Of a stretch of 64,000 bases of DNA, positions 44,100 to 54,753 are shown in pieces. The stretch covers positions 15,987,447-16,051,446 of the forward strand of contig BSWB01000005.1 of assembly GCA_033239125.1 (NCBI GenBank). The letters are read 5' to 3'. The translations under genes and the position numbers were made by a program. The notes beneath the pieces were generated by a model, which was not told where the DNA came from, made no database searches, and saw only the letters and a program-made list of their open reading frames with translations. Within the stretch, counting starts at the first letter, position 1, and every line of letters starts with the position of its first letter. This DNA comes from Fagopyrum homotropicum. Its lineage: Eukaryota; Streptophyta; Magnoliopsida; Caryophyllales; Polygonaceae.

Positions 44100-44340
44100 C
44101 ATTAATTAGAATGTGTGATTACCAGAAGTTGTATCATAAAGCGGGGAGCAGGAAATATCTTTGTAAGGATATTATCTACTTGATGCTAAGAGGATATGAA
44201 GGCGATGAGAAGAGTCTTGGCTTGAACCCTTTCTCGGACAAAATGATAGTCTGTCGATAGATGCTTCATCTTATGATGTAGAATTGGGTTACCGGCAAAG
44301 GTAAGTGGATCCGATGTTGTCCCACCATAGTGTAGTTGGA
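44100..44340 (-). pseudogene. Copia RNase H C-terminal fragment
   Basis: Minus-strand translation gives AGNPILHHKMKHLSTDYHFV and RERVQAKTL, then VDNILTKIF after a stop. This matches the end of Ty1/copia pol (NPVFHxRxKHIxxDxHFVRE, then ADxxTK). The fragment is only about 80 codons. Confidence 0.75.
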
Positions 44341-44349
44341 GTGGGAAGG

Positions 44350-44900
44350 AAAATTTGTAACTCAACAAGGAGACTATTGGGTATAAGACCAATGTGTAAC
44401 ATAATCAGTTGTACTCTCTTTGTATAAATACATGATGAAGAGCAATAATATTCATTCATTCAGTCCAACAAATATCTCTCTGCAATACTCTCTATTTCTC
44501 TATAATTCTGTTATACTATAGAGTCTAACATGGTATCAGAATTAGGTTAAACACATCATCTTCTATCTCCAATGGCTACTCTAGACAATCCTTCTTCTAC
44601 AGATGGTTTGCTTCCGCAACTCGAGTTGCACCACTCTGATTCTCCTTCTCTTAAACTCTCAACCACACTCCTCACAAGTTCTAATTACTTTCGCTGGAAA
44701 CGCTCAGTCGAGCTATCTCTATCTGCCAAGAATAAACTTGGATTCATCAATGGTACATGTTCTAGACCTAAAACTGATCCCAAATTGATTGCTAAATGGG
44801 ATTAGTGTAATAGTATGCTAATTTCATGGCTTTTGCATTCTATGGATAAAGATATTGTTAGTTAACTTTGTGAATTTGATCACGTAGTTAACTAATTGGC
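44350..44900 (+). mobile_element. Copia 5' fragment: LTR end, primer site and gag start
   Basis: LTR-like sequence with a TATA-like TGTATAAATA (about 44419) ends GTCTAACA, followed by TGGTATCAGA (44531-44540). That is the initiator-Met tRNA primer site of copia elements. Gag opens at 44572. The LTR start is unclear. The fragment points away from the minus-strand RNase H piece next to it. Confidence 0.7.
44572..44805 (+). pseudogene. Copia gag N-terminus
   Basis: MATLDNPSSTDGL is followed by LTSSNYFRWKRSVELSLSAK and LGFINGT. This is the pattern of the copia-type gag N-terminal domain (SxNYxxWxxxxxxxLxxxxxxGFxDG). Stop codons follow at once, and a small solo LTR lies at 44907. Confidence 0.75.
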
Positions 44901-44906
44901 AATTGG

Positions 44907-45149
44907 TGTAACATTCCGTAAAATTGTCATCCCGCATCATTTGAATGGGGATTTGTGATTAAATTATAAGGATGGGTTGCTACCCAGGTCAATAAGAACT
45001 CTTCTTTTCCAGTGGTAGAGTGAGGACAAATAACTCTGGAGTTAAGCGCTCTCGTGTGAGAGCAATTTCAGAATGAGTGACCCCTGAGAAGTTTTTTGCG
45101 CAAGCATGGTTGACATGGGGACAACGTCTCTAAGACCTCGGGTATGACA
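44907..45149 (+). mobile_element. Cassandra-like TRIM solo LTR with 5S-rRNA-like stretch
   Basis: This 243-bp unit begins TGTAACATTCC, ends GGGTATGACA, and is flanked by ATTGG on both sides (44902-44906 and 45150-45154). From about 45030 to 45105 it resembles plant 5S rRNA: CTCTGGAGTTAAGCGCTCT (5S: CTCCGAAGTTAAGCG) and ATGAGTGACCCCTGAGAAG (5S: ATGGGTGACCTCCTGGGAAG). The first stretch spans the pol III A-box region. Size, 5S content and 5-bp duplication all fit Cassandra. Only one LTR is present, so it is solo. Confidence 0.8.
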
Positions 45150-46305
45150 ATTGGAATTTCTATTTTTTGTTTTGATCTACTTTTGTGGCCGTTTGAAGCC
45201 TTTCTATTGCAAAATGTGGAAATTTTGTGCTTGATTTGATATTAACTGATTTCCACTTTTTGTTGTTTTGTTTTCTTATTTTACATATTTGAGTGGCTTG
45301 ATCTGGCAGTTGAATACCTATAAACAATTTCATGTGCTCCTCCATAGTTCGTACATAATCTTTGTGGTCAAGTTTTGGAGCATCCATTTATCCATTGTTC
45401 AGTAGGTTTTCAAAATCTAATGATTTGATTTAATATAGCTTCTTTTTTTTTTATCATTTACTCTTTTTTTTTTAAAAAATTTTTTTGGAACAAACAGAAT
45501 GTTTCAAAATATTTTTTTGGTTGAAACAAATATATTTTTTTTGTTTGATAAGAAAATTTAAAACTACTAAATTTTTTCCAATTTGTATATGTTTTACATT
45601 GATTTCTTCACCATAATTATTTATTTACATTATTGATTTCTCATTTTTGATCTTTTAATGACTAAAAATAGTATTTCTTGAGTTTTCGAAATTTAACTTT
45701 TTGCAACAAATTTTTTTTAATTGAATTCCTTTTTATTAGTTTTCACCATAATCTATAAAGTTAAGGTGTTTTGTATATGTTTATGATCTATTTATAAAAT
45801 AATCCGTTATTTCTACTCTACTAAATTATTTTTCGACTATTACAGTATCCGAAAAAAAGAATGACCGACATTCATTTCCTAGATGATCTAACCATTAACT
45901 ATCGTGTTAAATGGAAGATCGAAATTGTTTTTAGTAACTTGTGGAACAATTTTCCTAGAGGAAAACCCAACGACATATACTCAACGTATATGGTATTTTT
46001 TGATAATAAGGTATACTGTAAATATACTAACTAAACCTTTTTAAATAGTAAGAAGTGGTATATAACGAGGTGTTCCGTAACATTGATTGAGATACTTATC
46101 TTATAACTATTTTTACATAATAAAGCGAATAATTTCAAATTATTTATATATTGAATATAGTTATATATGTATAAAAGTTGTAAATAAAAAAACATAAAAT
46201 ATTCGAGGTTGAGTATAGTGATTCAAGAATGCTCACGACCTATATTCGCTTGCTTTGTTGCGAAAAACTTATTGTATTATATATGCATTATTGTTATTAT
46301 TATTA
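45150..46305. other. AT-rich intergenic stretch
   Basis: Long T and A runs with no supported gene. A minus-strand ORF at 45387-45160 (from ATG: MDAPKLDHKDYVRTMEEHMK) matches nothing I know and could be a decayed exon. Confidence 0.5.
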
Positions 46306-46428
46306 GAAAAAAATGCTCTAAATAACACAACATTTGCTACCGTTGCAGAAGGTGACACGAACTTTTAAAATTGCGGAAAAAACACGAACTATAGTGAGTT
46401 GTTGCACTTTTTAGCACCGGTAGTTAAT

Positions 46429-46989
46429 CCATTAAAAAAATATTAGACATTTTATAATTTGTTATAGTTTGGTAAGATATAAATTTAAAAAAGGAAACCA
46501 AATAATAAAAAAAAAATATACGTTTTATTTTGATAGGATAAAATTTTTCAAAAGGAAAATAAATAATAGAATTTTTTAATTTATTTGCAGTAAATTACTT
46601 AAATTACATAAACTATAAAATTAAAATAGATTTTTCGTGCTTTGCTTTTTTCTTTCTTTTATATGAAATATAAATATCAAACATAAACAAATATATATGA
46701 CCTATAAAAAAAGCTTATTTTTTTTTTTCGTTTTATAATTTGTAGCTTATGTATAATAAGTAATTTGTTGTAAAGAAGTATACATTTTTATTATATGTTT
46801 TCCTATTTTAAATTCTTATCCTACCAACTGATAAAATTTATAATATTTTTTTTTACTTATTATGCTTTTTTTTTTCCTTATGTAAAACATAAAACTAATT
46901 TTTTTTTCAACACATTTTTACTATTTTTTAAAAATTTATATCTTACCAAACTATAACAAATTATAAAATGTCCAACATTTTTGTAATGG
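46429..46989. repeat. Inner inverted-repeat element, about 560 bp
   Basis: Arms of about 60 bp (CCATTAAAAAAATATTAG... at the left, pairing with ...CAACATTTTTGTAATGG at the right) share ACATTTTATAATTTGTTATA and GTTTGGTAAGATATAAATTT. The interior is AT-rich. It is probably a nested MITE. Confidence 0.6.
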
Positions 46990-47229
46990 TTTAATTACGA
47001 GAAGATTGGTGAAAGAAGGTATTTTTTGTATCTTAGATACAAACTAGGCACCCTAATTTTAACAATAAAAAATAAAGATAAATGAGTTGGATAATCATTA
47101 AAAGAGGAAAGATTTGAAGATTTTTCTCTCTCCTATTAATAATCAATTAAATTTTATAATTTGTTATATCGGGCAACTAAATATTCTTATTTCTCCTATT
47201 AATTATAATAAGTAAAAGATTGTGTAGAA

Positions 47230-47800
47230 GGTAGGATTCGAACTCTGGACGAGCTGCCCCTCCCTCCCACCCTTATACCAGTTGGACTAATTAAACTTTG
47301 TGTATTATTTTGATGATACACAATATTAATACACAATTTCAATTACACAATATTTATACATAATTTCAAATACACAATATTAATAAATAAAAGACTTGTG
47401 TAACCAAAACCTTGTGTACGAAATACCTTTCACTGAATTTCTTTCCTGAATAATATGTAGGTACATTATGTATACTCGAGTCATTTTATATCGCTCGAGT
47501 ATTTCGTACACAAGGTTTTTAGTTACACAAGTCTTTTATTTGTTAACATTATGTATTTGAAATTATGTATCACTATTGTGTAATTGAAATTGTGTATGCT
47601 CGAGTATTTCGTACACAAGGTTTTTGTTACACAAGTCTTTCATTTATTAACATTATGTAGTTGAAATTATGTATCACTAGTGTGTAATTGAAATTGTGTA
47701 TTAATATTGTGTATCATCAAAAGAATATATAAAGTCTAATTAGTCCAATTGGTATAAGGGCGGGAGGGAGGGGCAACTCGTCCAAAGTTCGAATCCTACC
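47230..47800. repeat. Foldback with 197-bp arms carrying tRNA-like pol III boxes
   Basis: The left arm (47230-47426) and right arm (47604-47800) are inverted repeats of equal length. Each outer end, read outward, has TAGTCCAAYTGG (box A-like) and GTTCGAATCCTACC (box B, T-arm-like) about 45 bp apart, as in a tRNA-derived SINE head. The right half also has a 105-bp direct duplication (47493-47597 and 47598-47702). No protein is coded. Confidence 0.7.
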
Positions 47801-48170
47801 TTAGATTCTAGGAAAATTTTAATTACTATTTCCTATTTTAACATATCAGCAAATCCGTTTACATTATTAATTAGGAATCTTTTATTTAATATAGGAGAGA
47901 ATATCTCCAAATTAGATAATATCTGTTATTGTTTTCTAATAAATCTTTTTCTACATAATTTTAAGTGCCTACTTTGTCTACACATTACAAAACATACCTA
48001 CTGTATACACAAAAATACGTTATGTACCTACTTAACCAACTCACCCATTAATTACTGGTGTTAAAAAGTGCAACACCCCCCTATAATTCGTGTTTTTTTC
48101 CGCAATTTTAAAAGTTTTTGTCACCTTCTGCAACAGTAGCAAAGATTGTGTTATTTAGAGCATTTTTGCC

Positions 48171-48465
48171 TTATTATTATTACACACTCAACCTCAAATA
48201 TTTTTGGAGATTTTTATTTTTTTTCTCCATTTTCAATTTTTTGTTTGGCTTGTAAAAACTATATAGTGAACACTCCTATCTTAGTATGCCCCCGGATCTA
48301 GTTATATTTATATGACGAACTGGGATCGACAATTATGTTGTTAATTTTTACTTTAATTACAAGTCAACATTACATAAAAAGTATTATCCATGTACTTTGA
48401 ACAAATAAAATACTCTTATGCAGAACAATGTCCACACATAGACATAAATATTTTTTTCATGAGAT
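48171..48465. other. No recognised feature
   Basis: About 290 bp of AT-rich sequence after the Mutator-like element. No ORF or repeat was recognised. Confidence 0.5.
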
Positions 48466-48768
48466 TTGGACATGATCATCACATATATTTCATATTTGAT
48501 CTCAAGATTCTCTAACTCTCTAGCACAACACATTTATAGGGAAATCAACACGATCGCGGACAAGATTACCATGCACAGACACAACATCGTTCTGGACGTC
48601 AATGCCATTCCTGAAGGTCTTCAAGACCTCATCCAACTTTCAGTCGATCGGTTTCCAAAAACTGATCCACCGTATTTTCTTACCTATATATTAGAAAAAA
48701 TATATATATATTTTTTTTCAATACACGTGCAATACGGTCCTAAACTAGTTGCAAATGAGAGTTTCTAA
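48466..48768 (+). pseudogene. RNase H-like (RVT_3 type) fragment
   Basis: LAQHIYREINTIADKITMHR followed by VNAIPEGLQDLIQLS fits the C-terminal part of plant RNase H-like domains (hHvyREaNxxADxLA, then LPxxxxxLLxxD). It has no N-terminal catalytic part nearby. Such domains occur in LINE elements and in their decayed descendants. The tail becomes AT-rich noise. Confidence 0.55.
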
Positions 48769-48879
48769 ATTAAAAGTTTGTTTGAACAATAATTCGTTCA
48801 CACAAAAGCGAATTTCAACATTCAACAAAATTGTAAATGGGAAAATATTTCACTCCAACCAAGTCCCGCGTAATTTACT

Positions 48880-49350
48880 CCACATCTCTCACCCCCTAAG
48901 CTCCTCACTGTCGCCGTCGTAGCAGTAGAGGAGCTATTCACTCCGTTGCTGGATCACAGCATACGCCGTCTCCTTTTCCTCTCCGTTTTAGGTATCTGCT
49001 TCACCTCCTCCTTCTTAGCTCTTTGAACGCTAAATTATCGGCTTTGTATCGCTCAATCCCGTAATAAACGTTAGGGTTTTTGCTTTGTTCTTTCACCCAT
49101 AGCAGTTCGCGCCATCCTTTCGGCCTTCGCAGGTACACACTCCTTACCTTCCTGACTCATACAAACACTGTTTTCTGTTTCAATTTCTCGATTTTGCTGC
49201 TAGTGTGGAAGCAAATTTTCGTTTCTATGCTGAAGTCTCTGCTCGTTGCTGGGGTAGGAAAATTCAATTGGGATCTAGATCTGGCGACTTCTGATACCAG
49301 TGATTGCTTATCGTGGTTTTCTTTTTCGTTTGACAGCTCTCAGATATGAG
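48880..49350 (+). promoter_or_regulatory. Untranslated-leader-like block upstream of CENP-C
   Basis: Pyrimidine-rich, GC-richer sequence has the look of plant 5' leaders (CTCTCACCCCC, CCGTCGTAGC, TTAGGGTTTTTG). Donor-like junctions are TTTTAG|GTATCTG and TTCGCAG|GTACACA. No long ORF matches a known protein. It may be a distal CENP-C leader exon or the orphan 5' end of another gene. Confidence 0.3.
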
Positions 49351-49639
49351 GAAAAGTGAAAAATATATGCAATGAACTTTAGTTTTTTTTTTTCCCCCCT
49401 TTCCTTGCATTCCGAAGTGTTTCCTAATCCTGGATTGGAAGAGTAGGGAAATGAGAACTGATGTTTGTAGTAGTAATTTGATCCAGCTGACTACATGCTG
49501 TCAATTTTATAAGATTGTTGTTTTTCGATTCGGTTACATAATTTGAATAATATTTTAACTATTTAGTAAAAATTAAATAGATTAGCGTACAGTAAGAAAG
49601 CATAATAAAAAAATTGGGGGTATTTTGGTCAATTAATAC

Positions 49640-49854
49640 AATTTCTGGTCCACTGATGTCCAACTCCAAGCACGGGAGCAGTGTGTTTCTTTCGCCCGCC
49701 CACTCTCTGGAGAGCTTTTTTTCAAATTCCAAAATCCCCAAACGTTGCCTTCGCAGTTCTTTTCACTCCCTTCGTTCTCCTTCTCTGTCGCCACCAGATC
49801 GAGCCAGTCGATCTGTGTAAGTTCCTTTGTAATCCTGTACTGAAGAACAATCGA
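49640..49854 (+). promoter_or_regulatory. Probable CENP-C 5' leader
   Basis: A C/T-rich stretch (CGCCCGCCCACTCTC, CACTCCCTTCGTTCTCC, TCTGTCGCCACC) precedes the start codon by about 50-200 bp. A GTGTAAGTTCC near 49816 could be a donor of a leader intron. The transcription start is not evident. Confidence 0.4.
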
Positions 49855-52800
49855 ATGGAAAATCCTCTAACCTGTCATTTAGAAGATCCATTCTCCGATT
49901 TCTCTTTGGTTTCTCTCTGTCCTTTCACATCCAAGCAGCACGATCTCGATCCTAGTCCTAATCTCCGGAATGTCGAATCGCTCGAAGCTGTCGGCGCTCT
50001 CCTCGAATCCATGGTAAGTCTTCATTTCTATTTAATTTGATTTTTGTTTTTGTTATTTTGTTCTTGCTCCGTCCGTTAGGTTAAAGCTTTTTCTGAAAAA
50101 TTAGGTCTGATTCTGCGGTAATTTGTGTTAATTGCTTGTTCAGCGTTGGGTGTGGTCTTTGTTGTGATGTGAAAATCTGATATCGGAATGTTGAGGTTAA
50201 GGATAAGGGCTTTGCTAGCTGGTAAATTGTAGTCATGTTTTTTTTTGTTTTTTATTAATTTTAGGCGCTGAAAAACCCTAACAAGCTTTTGGAGAAGGCA
50301 ATGAGCGTTGAAGATGATATCAGGGGGGAAGACACTCTAGGTGATCTTCATGGAGTAAATCGTGAGAATCTTCAAGGGCGGAGGCCTGCTTTGGGAAGAA
50401 AGAAGGCTCGTTTCTCGTTGAAGCCGAGTTCCAGGTATCTTGCAAATGGATAGTTACTTCCGGCTTTTTGGGGTGGAAAAGTTTGATTCATGGCTGACAA
50501 TAATTGTTGGTTTTCTTGTAGTCAATCTGAGTGTTTAGTGCCTTCAGTAGATATCAATAAATTTTCAGACCCCGAGGAATTCTTCTTGGCTCTTGAGAAG
50601 CAGGAAAGTAAGTGAATTATTTTATTTGATGTCTGGTAATGATTGACATACCTTTTCAAATGGTTTGTAAGGTTTAACATGCTTGGAATTCTAGATGCAA
50701 AAATTGAAATGAGAAGACAGGGTGGGAAAGCATTGGCTGACTTAGATCAGAATGTACCTTACGCAGAAAGAAGGCGCAGGCCTGGACTATCGAGGTAATT
50801 TAAACTGATTGTACTTCTGCTGCTGCACGTATGGTTGAAAATTTACCCTTAAATGATGTTTACACCTTAATTGTTTCTTATTGCATGTTTATTGGGCATA
50901 AAAAAGTACTACATTTTGCTGATTGTAGGAAGTCAGCCAGTTACAAGCATCGTTTTTCAATGGCACCTTCTGATGACAAAACCTTTTTGTCATCGCAAGA
51001 AACGCTTTCCCAAGATTTATGCAGCCCAAATCCTTCCAATCGCTTCCTACAAACAGAGAACACGGATACAATTGCGTTATCTTTAACGAGAGAGTTGTCA
51101 GGTAAATGAATTCAGCGGTTAAAAGTATGCTCTGGGCATAAGCTAAATTTTGGGATCTTTCTCTACGATGTAGCTGATTTATTGCATTAAAATATTATGT
51201 TTCCAATAGGCCCAATTGTTGCTGGAAAAGAAAGTGCTATTGATGTCTGTGATGTGTTACAATCTGGTCAAGACATAGATGATGACAGTGATGATATAAT
51301 TGGAATGCTACAAGAGCGTTTTAAGCCCATAGAGATCAATAAGTCTTGCCTCCCTGATATGGATAGCGTTCTCCAAAGTGAGTTTAAGACAGTAGAAGAG
51401 TCCTTGTGGTCACAAGATAAAATGTCTGATCTTCATGATGTTGTAAGTGCTATTGGAAAGGAAACAACTATAGGGGGCAATAATGTGGAAAGAAGCTCAG
51501 ATTATTCTTCAACATCGCCGAAACCACCTAAAAGTCCATATTCATCAATTTCATCACTAAGGGCACGCTTATTCCAGCATAGGAAGGAAAAAGGTCAATT
51601 CTCAGCTGTTGATATTTATTCGGCACTTCCTGGAAAGGCTGCTTTCTGTAAAGACACACATGATTTGGCTGCTCAAGATATCGAATATTCTGTTGAAGAC
51701 AGCATGAAGACGCCTAACGTTTGTTCATCTAATACAATGCATATTGAGCCAGGTGATGCATCTGGAGACAATGATACGGGGGAAACAAATCCAAATTCAC
51801 CAGTTCATGAAAGCGAATGCTATCTTGTTAGTAAAGATACACAGGGTTTGGCTGCTCTAGATATTGAGAGTTCAGCTAAATACAGCGTGAAGATGCCAAA
51901 CACTTCATCAACTAATGGAATACATATCGAGTCAGGTGATGCAGCTGGAGACAATGATATGAGGGAAACAAATCCGAGTTCACCAGTTCATGAAAACGAA
52001 TGTGATCTTTTTGGGAAGGATACACAGGCCTTGGCTGCTGCAAAGTTCACTTCATCTGAGAAAAGAATTAAAGGCGACTCAGATTTGCTAGGTGTTCCAT
52101 CAGATTTTACCGAGCACATGGAGTCAGATGTTGACATTGTGAAATATGATGAAAGGGATGTAAATCCACAATCACCTTTGCTACAGAAAGAAAGTGATAC
52201 AGCTTATACCATGGGCACTTTTAAAGAACGTTCAGCGACCTTAGGTGTTTTCTCCGACGGTGTAGTTGAGTTTGATCATGGCATTGGAGGCGGTCAAAGT
52301 CCAAAACCAGCAGAAGATGAAAATGAGAATAATGTGCTTTATAGTAAGGTGACACATGATATGGGTGCTGAGAGCTGTACGTCATCTGAACAAATTCCAA
52401 AAGACAACTCAACGATTTCAAGCTTTGGATTGAATACTGCACCTCATGTGGAAACCGATCATGAAATCAGGGCCAACGATATGCAGGGTAGAGTTTTGGA
52501 AGATAATCCCAGTAACGTTTTTGATGATGTTGTTGATCCTGCCGCTGAGGATATACAACCAGATGAAAGGGTTAGTTTTGAAGTTCAACTTTTAAAGAAG
52601 CTTATTTACAGTCTTTTTGAGGTGTGGGTTGAGTATGTTACTTCAATGTGTCGATGTGCAGGTGGTTGCAGAAGAAATACAGGACTGCAATATGGAAAAT
52701 TCAAACCATAACGCAGGTAAGTGGAATTGTTTTCGTCTCTCCAAACTCCACAAGTATCATTGGGTATTACCTATAGGAAAATGTGTTCCTGAGTTTATGC

Positions 52801-54387
52801 TCTCTGTTACATAAATTGTTGTTTAATTGGATATCCAACCTTGAATCATCCATTTGAACAGTTTTAGCATATTTTACTGGTTTTCAATCACCACAGACTA
52901 GCAACTGAATAAGGAAGCTATGTTTTGAGACAAACTGTTATGCTTTAGTTATTTTTCTTTTTCTTGTTGTTTAATTGGATATCCAACCTTGAATTATCCA
53001 TTTAAACAGTTTCAGCATATTTTACTGGTTTTCAATTACCACAGACTGGCAACTGAATCAGGATGCTATGTTTTGAGACAAACTGTTATGCTTTAGTTAT
53101 TTTTCTTTTTCTTGTATTCATTGTACTCGATGATGTAGAAGAGCAGTCTGTCACTGTACATCAGAATAGTTAAAAGATTCATTATTTTAATTCATGTATT
53201 AAGTGTTATCATGTAGAACGTGGAAATACTGCATGTGGATGAAATATATCCTTGCCCAAGATATTTTTGATTAATTGACATAATGCTAGAAACAATAAAC
53301 ATTGGAGAATGTTTTATAAAGCAGGTTTACAATTTGGTTGAGATTGTACTTTCTTTTTGCTTGTATTGACAGAGCAATCCACTGCCAATGCTCTTGAAGA
53401 CCTTGAAAAGGATAAAAGTTCAAGTGACCGTGATGGAGTACCAACTATGGGTGCAATTGGTGACCATGACCACAACAGACCTTCAACTAGCCAGAATCAG
53501 CCTCTGAAAGTATGTACCTTTCTTCAAATATAGTTTTCTTTGTAGTATATTGGCTTCTCCAAGTCAGTATTTTGATTTAAAACCTGCCTTGCTAAGATGA
53601 TGTTTTCATTTTAGGCATTAGTGGGTGATCATGTATTCATTTAATGGAAATGCATCGAATTAAACAAACAAAATGAAATATGAGATATTTTATCCGTTTA
53701 GAACTAGTACAAGTTTGACTCCCCTAGAAATGTTTTGCACTGAAGACACGGATTCAAGGATTGCACAAGTTTATTCAATCTTAAATTACATATGAAGCTT
53801 ATCATAATTTAGTGCTAATTATATCTTAACTTTTGTGGTACAGAAAAGTCGTAAGGCTTTTTCCAAGACGGCACAAGTGCATCCTCCTCCTCCTGAAACG
53901 AGAGCTGCAGTAGCACGTAAAAGATCACGGGAATGCATAGAATTCAGTAAAAGAAAAAGCCTTGCAGGTGATTACTTGCGACTTAATAGTGCCCCAATCA
54001 GTCTGTCTGCACTCTCTCACATATATGTGCTGTTAAACCCAAAATCTTACCTAGATGTATCTGTATATGCAGGTTGTGGTACACATTGGGAAACTGGGGT
54101 GAGGCGAAGCACAAGAATCAGAACTAGACCCTTAGAATACTGGAAAGGAGAACGCCAGTTATATGGAAGAATTCACGATAGTTAGTCCACATTCTTCTAG
54201 TTTGTTTTAGCTTGTCAAGAAATCGAGTCCATCTTACTTACGGGTTCATCCTTTTGCAGGCGTGATAAGTGTGATCGGAATCAAGTATTTCTCACCAACA
54301 AAGAAGACTGGTGTGGCCGGTTTAAAGGTGAATTCTTATGTTTCCGACGAGTATGCGGAACTTGTCGAACAAGCTGCTCTACACTGA
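49855..54387 (+). CDS. CENP-C: Centromere protein C (CENP-C), 11 coding exons
   Basis: The inner-kinetochore protein that binds CENH3 nucleosomes. Coding exons by GT-AG and frame: 49855-50013, 50265-50434, 50522-50607, 50695-50794, 50929-51101, 51210-52570, 52662-52716, 53373-53509, 53844-53967, 54073-54180, 54260-54387, totalling 867 codons with the stop. Exon 1 resembles plant CENP-C N-termini (DPFSDFSLVSLCPFTS). Exon 3 has DPEEFFLALEKQE, and exons 4-5 RRRRPGLSRKSASYKHRF. Exon 6 is a 1.36-kb acidic, Ser-rich exon with 61-residue repeats. Exon 9 is basic. Exon 10 carries the diagnostic CENPC motif RRSTRIRTRPLEYWKGER. It ends SDEYAELVEQAALH, with no obvious long cupin domain, as I recall for plant homologues. 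Nearby elements are intergenic or intronic only, so the gene looks intact. Splice sites are predicted, not observed. Confidence 0.93.
51650..52198 (+). repeat. 61-residue tandem repeats in CENP-C exon 6
   Basis: Units at 51650-51832 and 51833-52015 (183 bp each) align along their length: KDTxxLAAxDIE, then N(T)xxxxHIExGDAxGDND, then ETNPxSPVHExEC. A third, degenerate unit starts at 52016 (KDTQALAAAKF, later NPQSPLLQKE). The frame is kept throughout. Confidence 0.85.
52821..53115 (+). repeat. 148-bp tandem duplication in CENP-C intron 7
   Basis: Copies at 52821-52968 and 52969-53115 both begin GTTTAATTGGATATCC and include CAAACTGTTATGCTTTAG. They differ at about ten positions. The copies lie well inside the intron. 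Confidence 0.85.
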
Positions 54388-54503
54388 ATCATGTTACCAT
54401 GCGACTTTCGTCTGTGTTAGTAATTTCGTGTTGTCATTAACTCGTGGCCATCGTTCTTCATTGTGCATCGTTGATTGACCATCCATGTACCTTACCAATG
54501 TAT

Positions 54504-54509
54504 AATAAA
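54504..54509 (+). terminator. Poly(A) signal of CENP-C
   Basis: AATAAA lies 117 bp past the CENP-C stop in a T/A-rich 3' region, which is a usual distance for a plant gene. Confidence 0.5.
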
Positions 54510-54753
54510 CGTTTTATAACACTGGAATTGCTAAGTATAATGGGCCAAATCCATCGTTGTTGGTTAATGCGTAAAGAGCACATGAATACGCAAATTTGAA
54601 GCAACTCTCTTCGATTTTTTGGTTAAAAACACTTGGATGTACACTGTCCAATCTTTGTGTTGGCCGGTGTACATTCTTCTCCAGGGGAAATTCGAAACAT
54701 GGAAATTTATGTACATTTTTATTTTGGCTAAAAGGGTAATGAGTTAGGAATGG

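Larger units (their letters stand above)
46306..48170. mobile_element. Mutator-like non-autonomous element with long inverted ends
   Basis: The left end (46306-46437) and right end (48047-48170) are inverted repeats of about 125 bp. Shared blocks are ATGCTCTAAATAACACAA, GCAGAAGGTGACA, TTTTAAAATTGCGGAAAA and GTGCTAAAAAGTGCAAC-like. TTATTATTATTA flanks both sides (46294-46305 and 48171-48182), compatible with a 9-10 bp target duplication in a simple repeat. There is no transposase. Two further inverted structures lie inside. Confidence 0.7.

Noticed and set aside
45030..45105. A 5S rRNA gene
   Set aside because: Only parts of 5S match, and it lies within a 243-bp LTR with its own target duplication.
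45160..45387. Small protein gene on the minus strand (MDAPKLDHKDYV)
   Set aside because: No family recognised, no clear partner exons, AT-rich surroundings; support is too weak to list as a gene.
47230..47300. A true tRNA gene
   Set aside because: Box A- and B-like sequences are present, but the central part is G-rich and does not form an anticodon arm or acceptor stem. The copy is part of a foldback.
52571..52711. Extension of CENP-C exon 6 to the stop at 52711
   Set aside because: It would end the protein before the CENPC motif. A GT-AG intron (52571-52661) restores the frame into exons 7-11.
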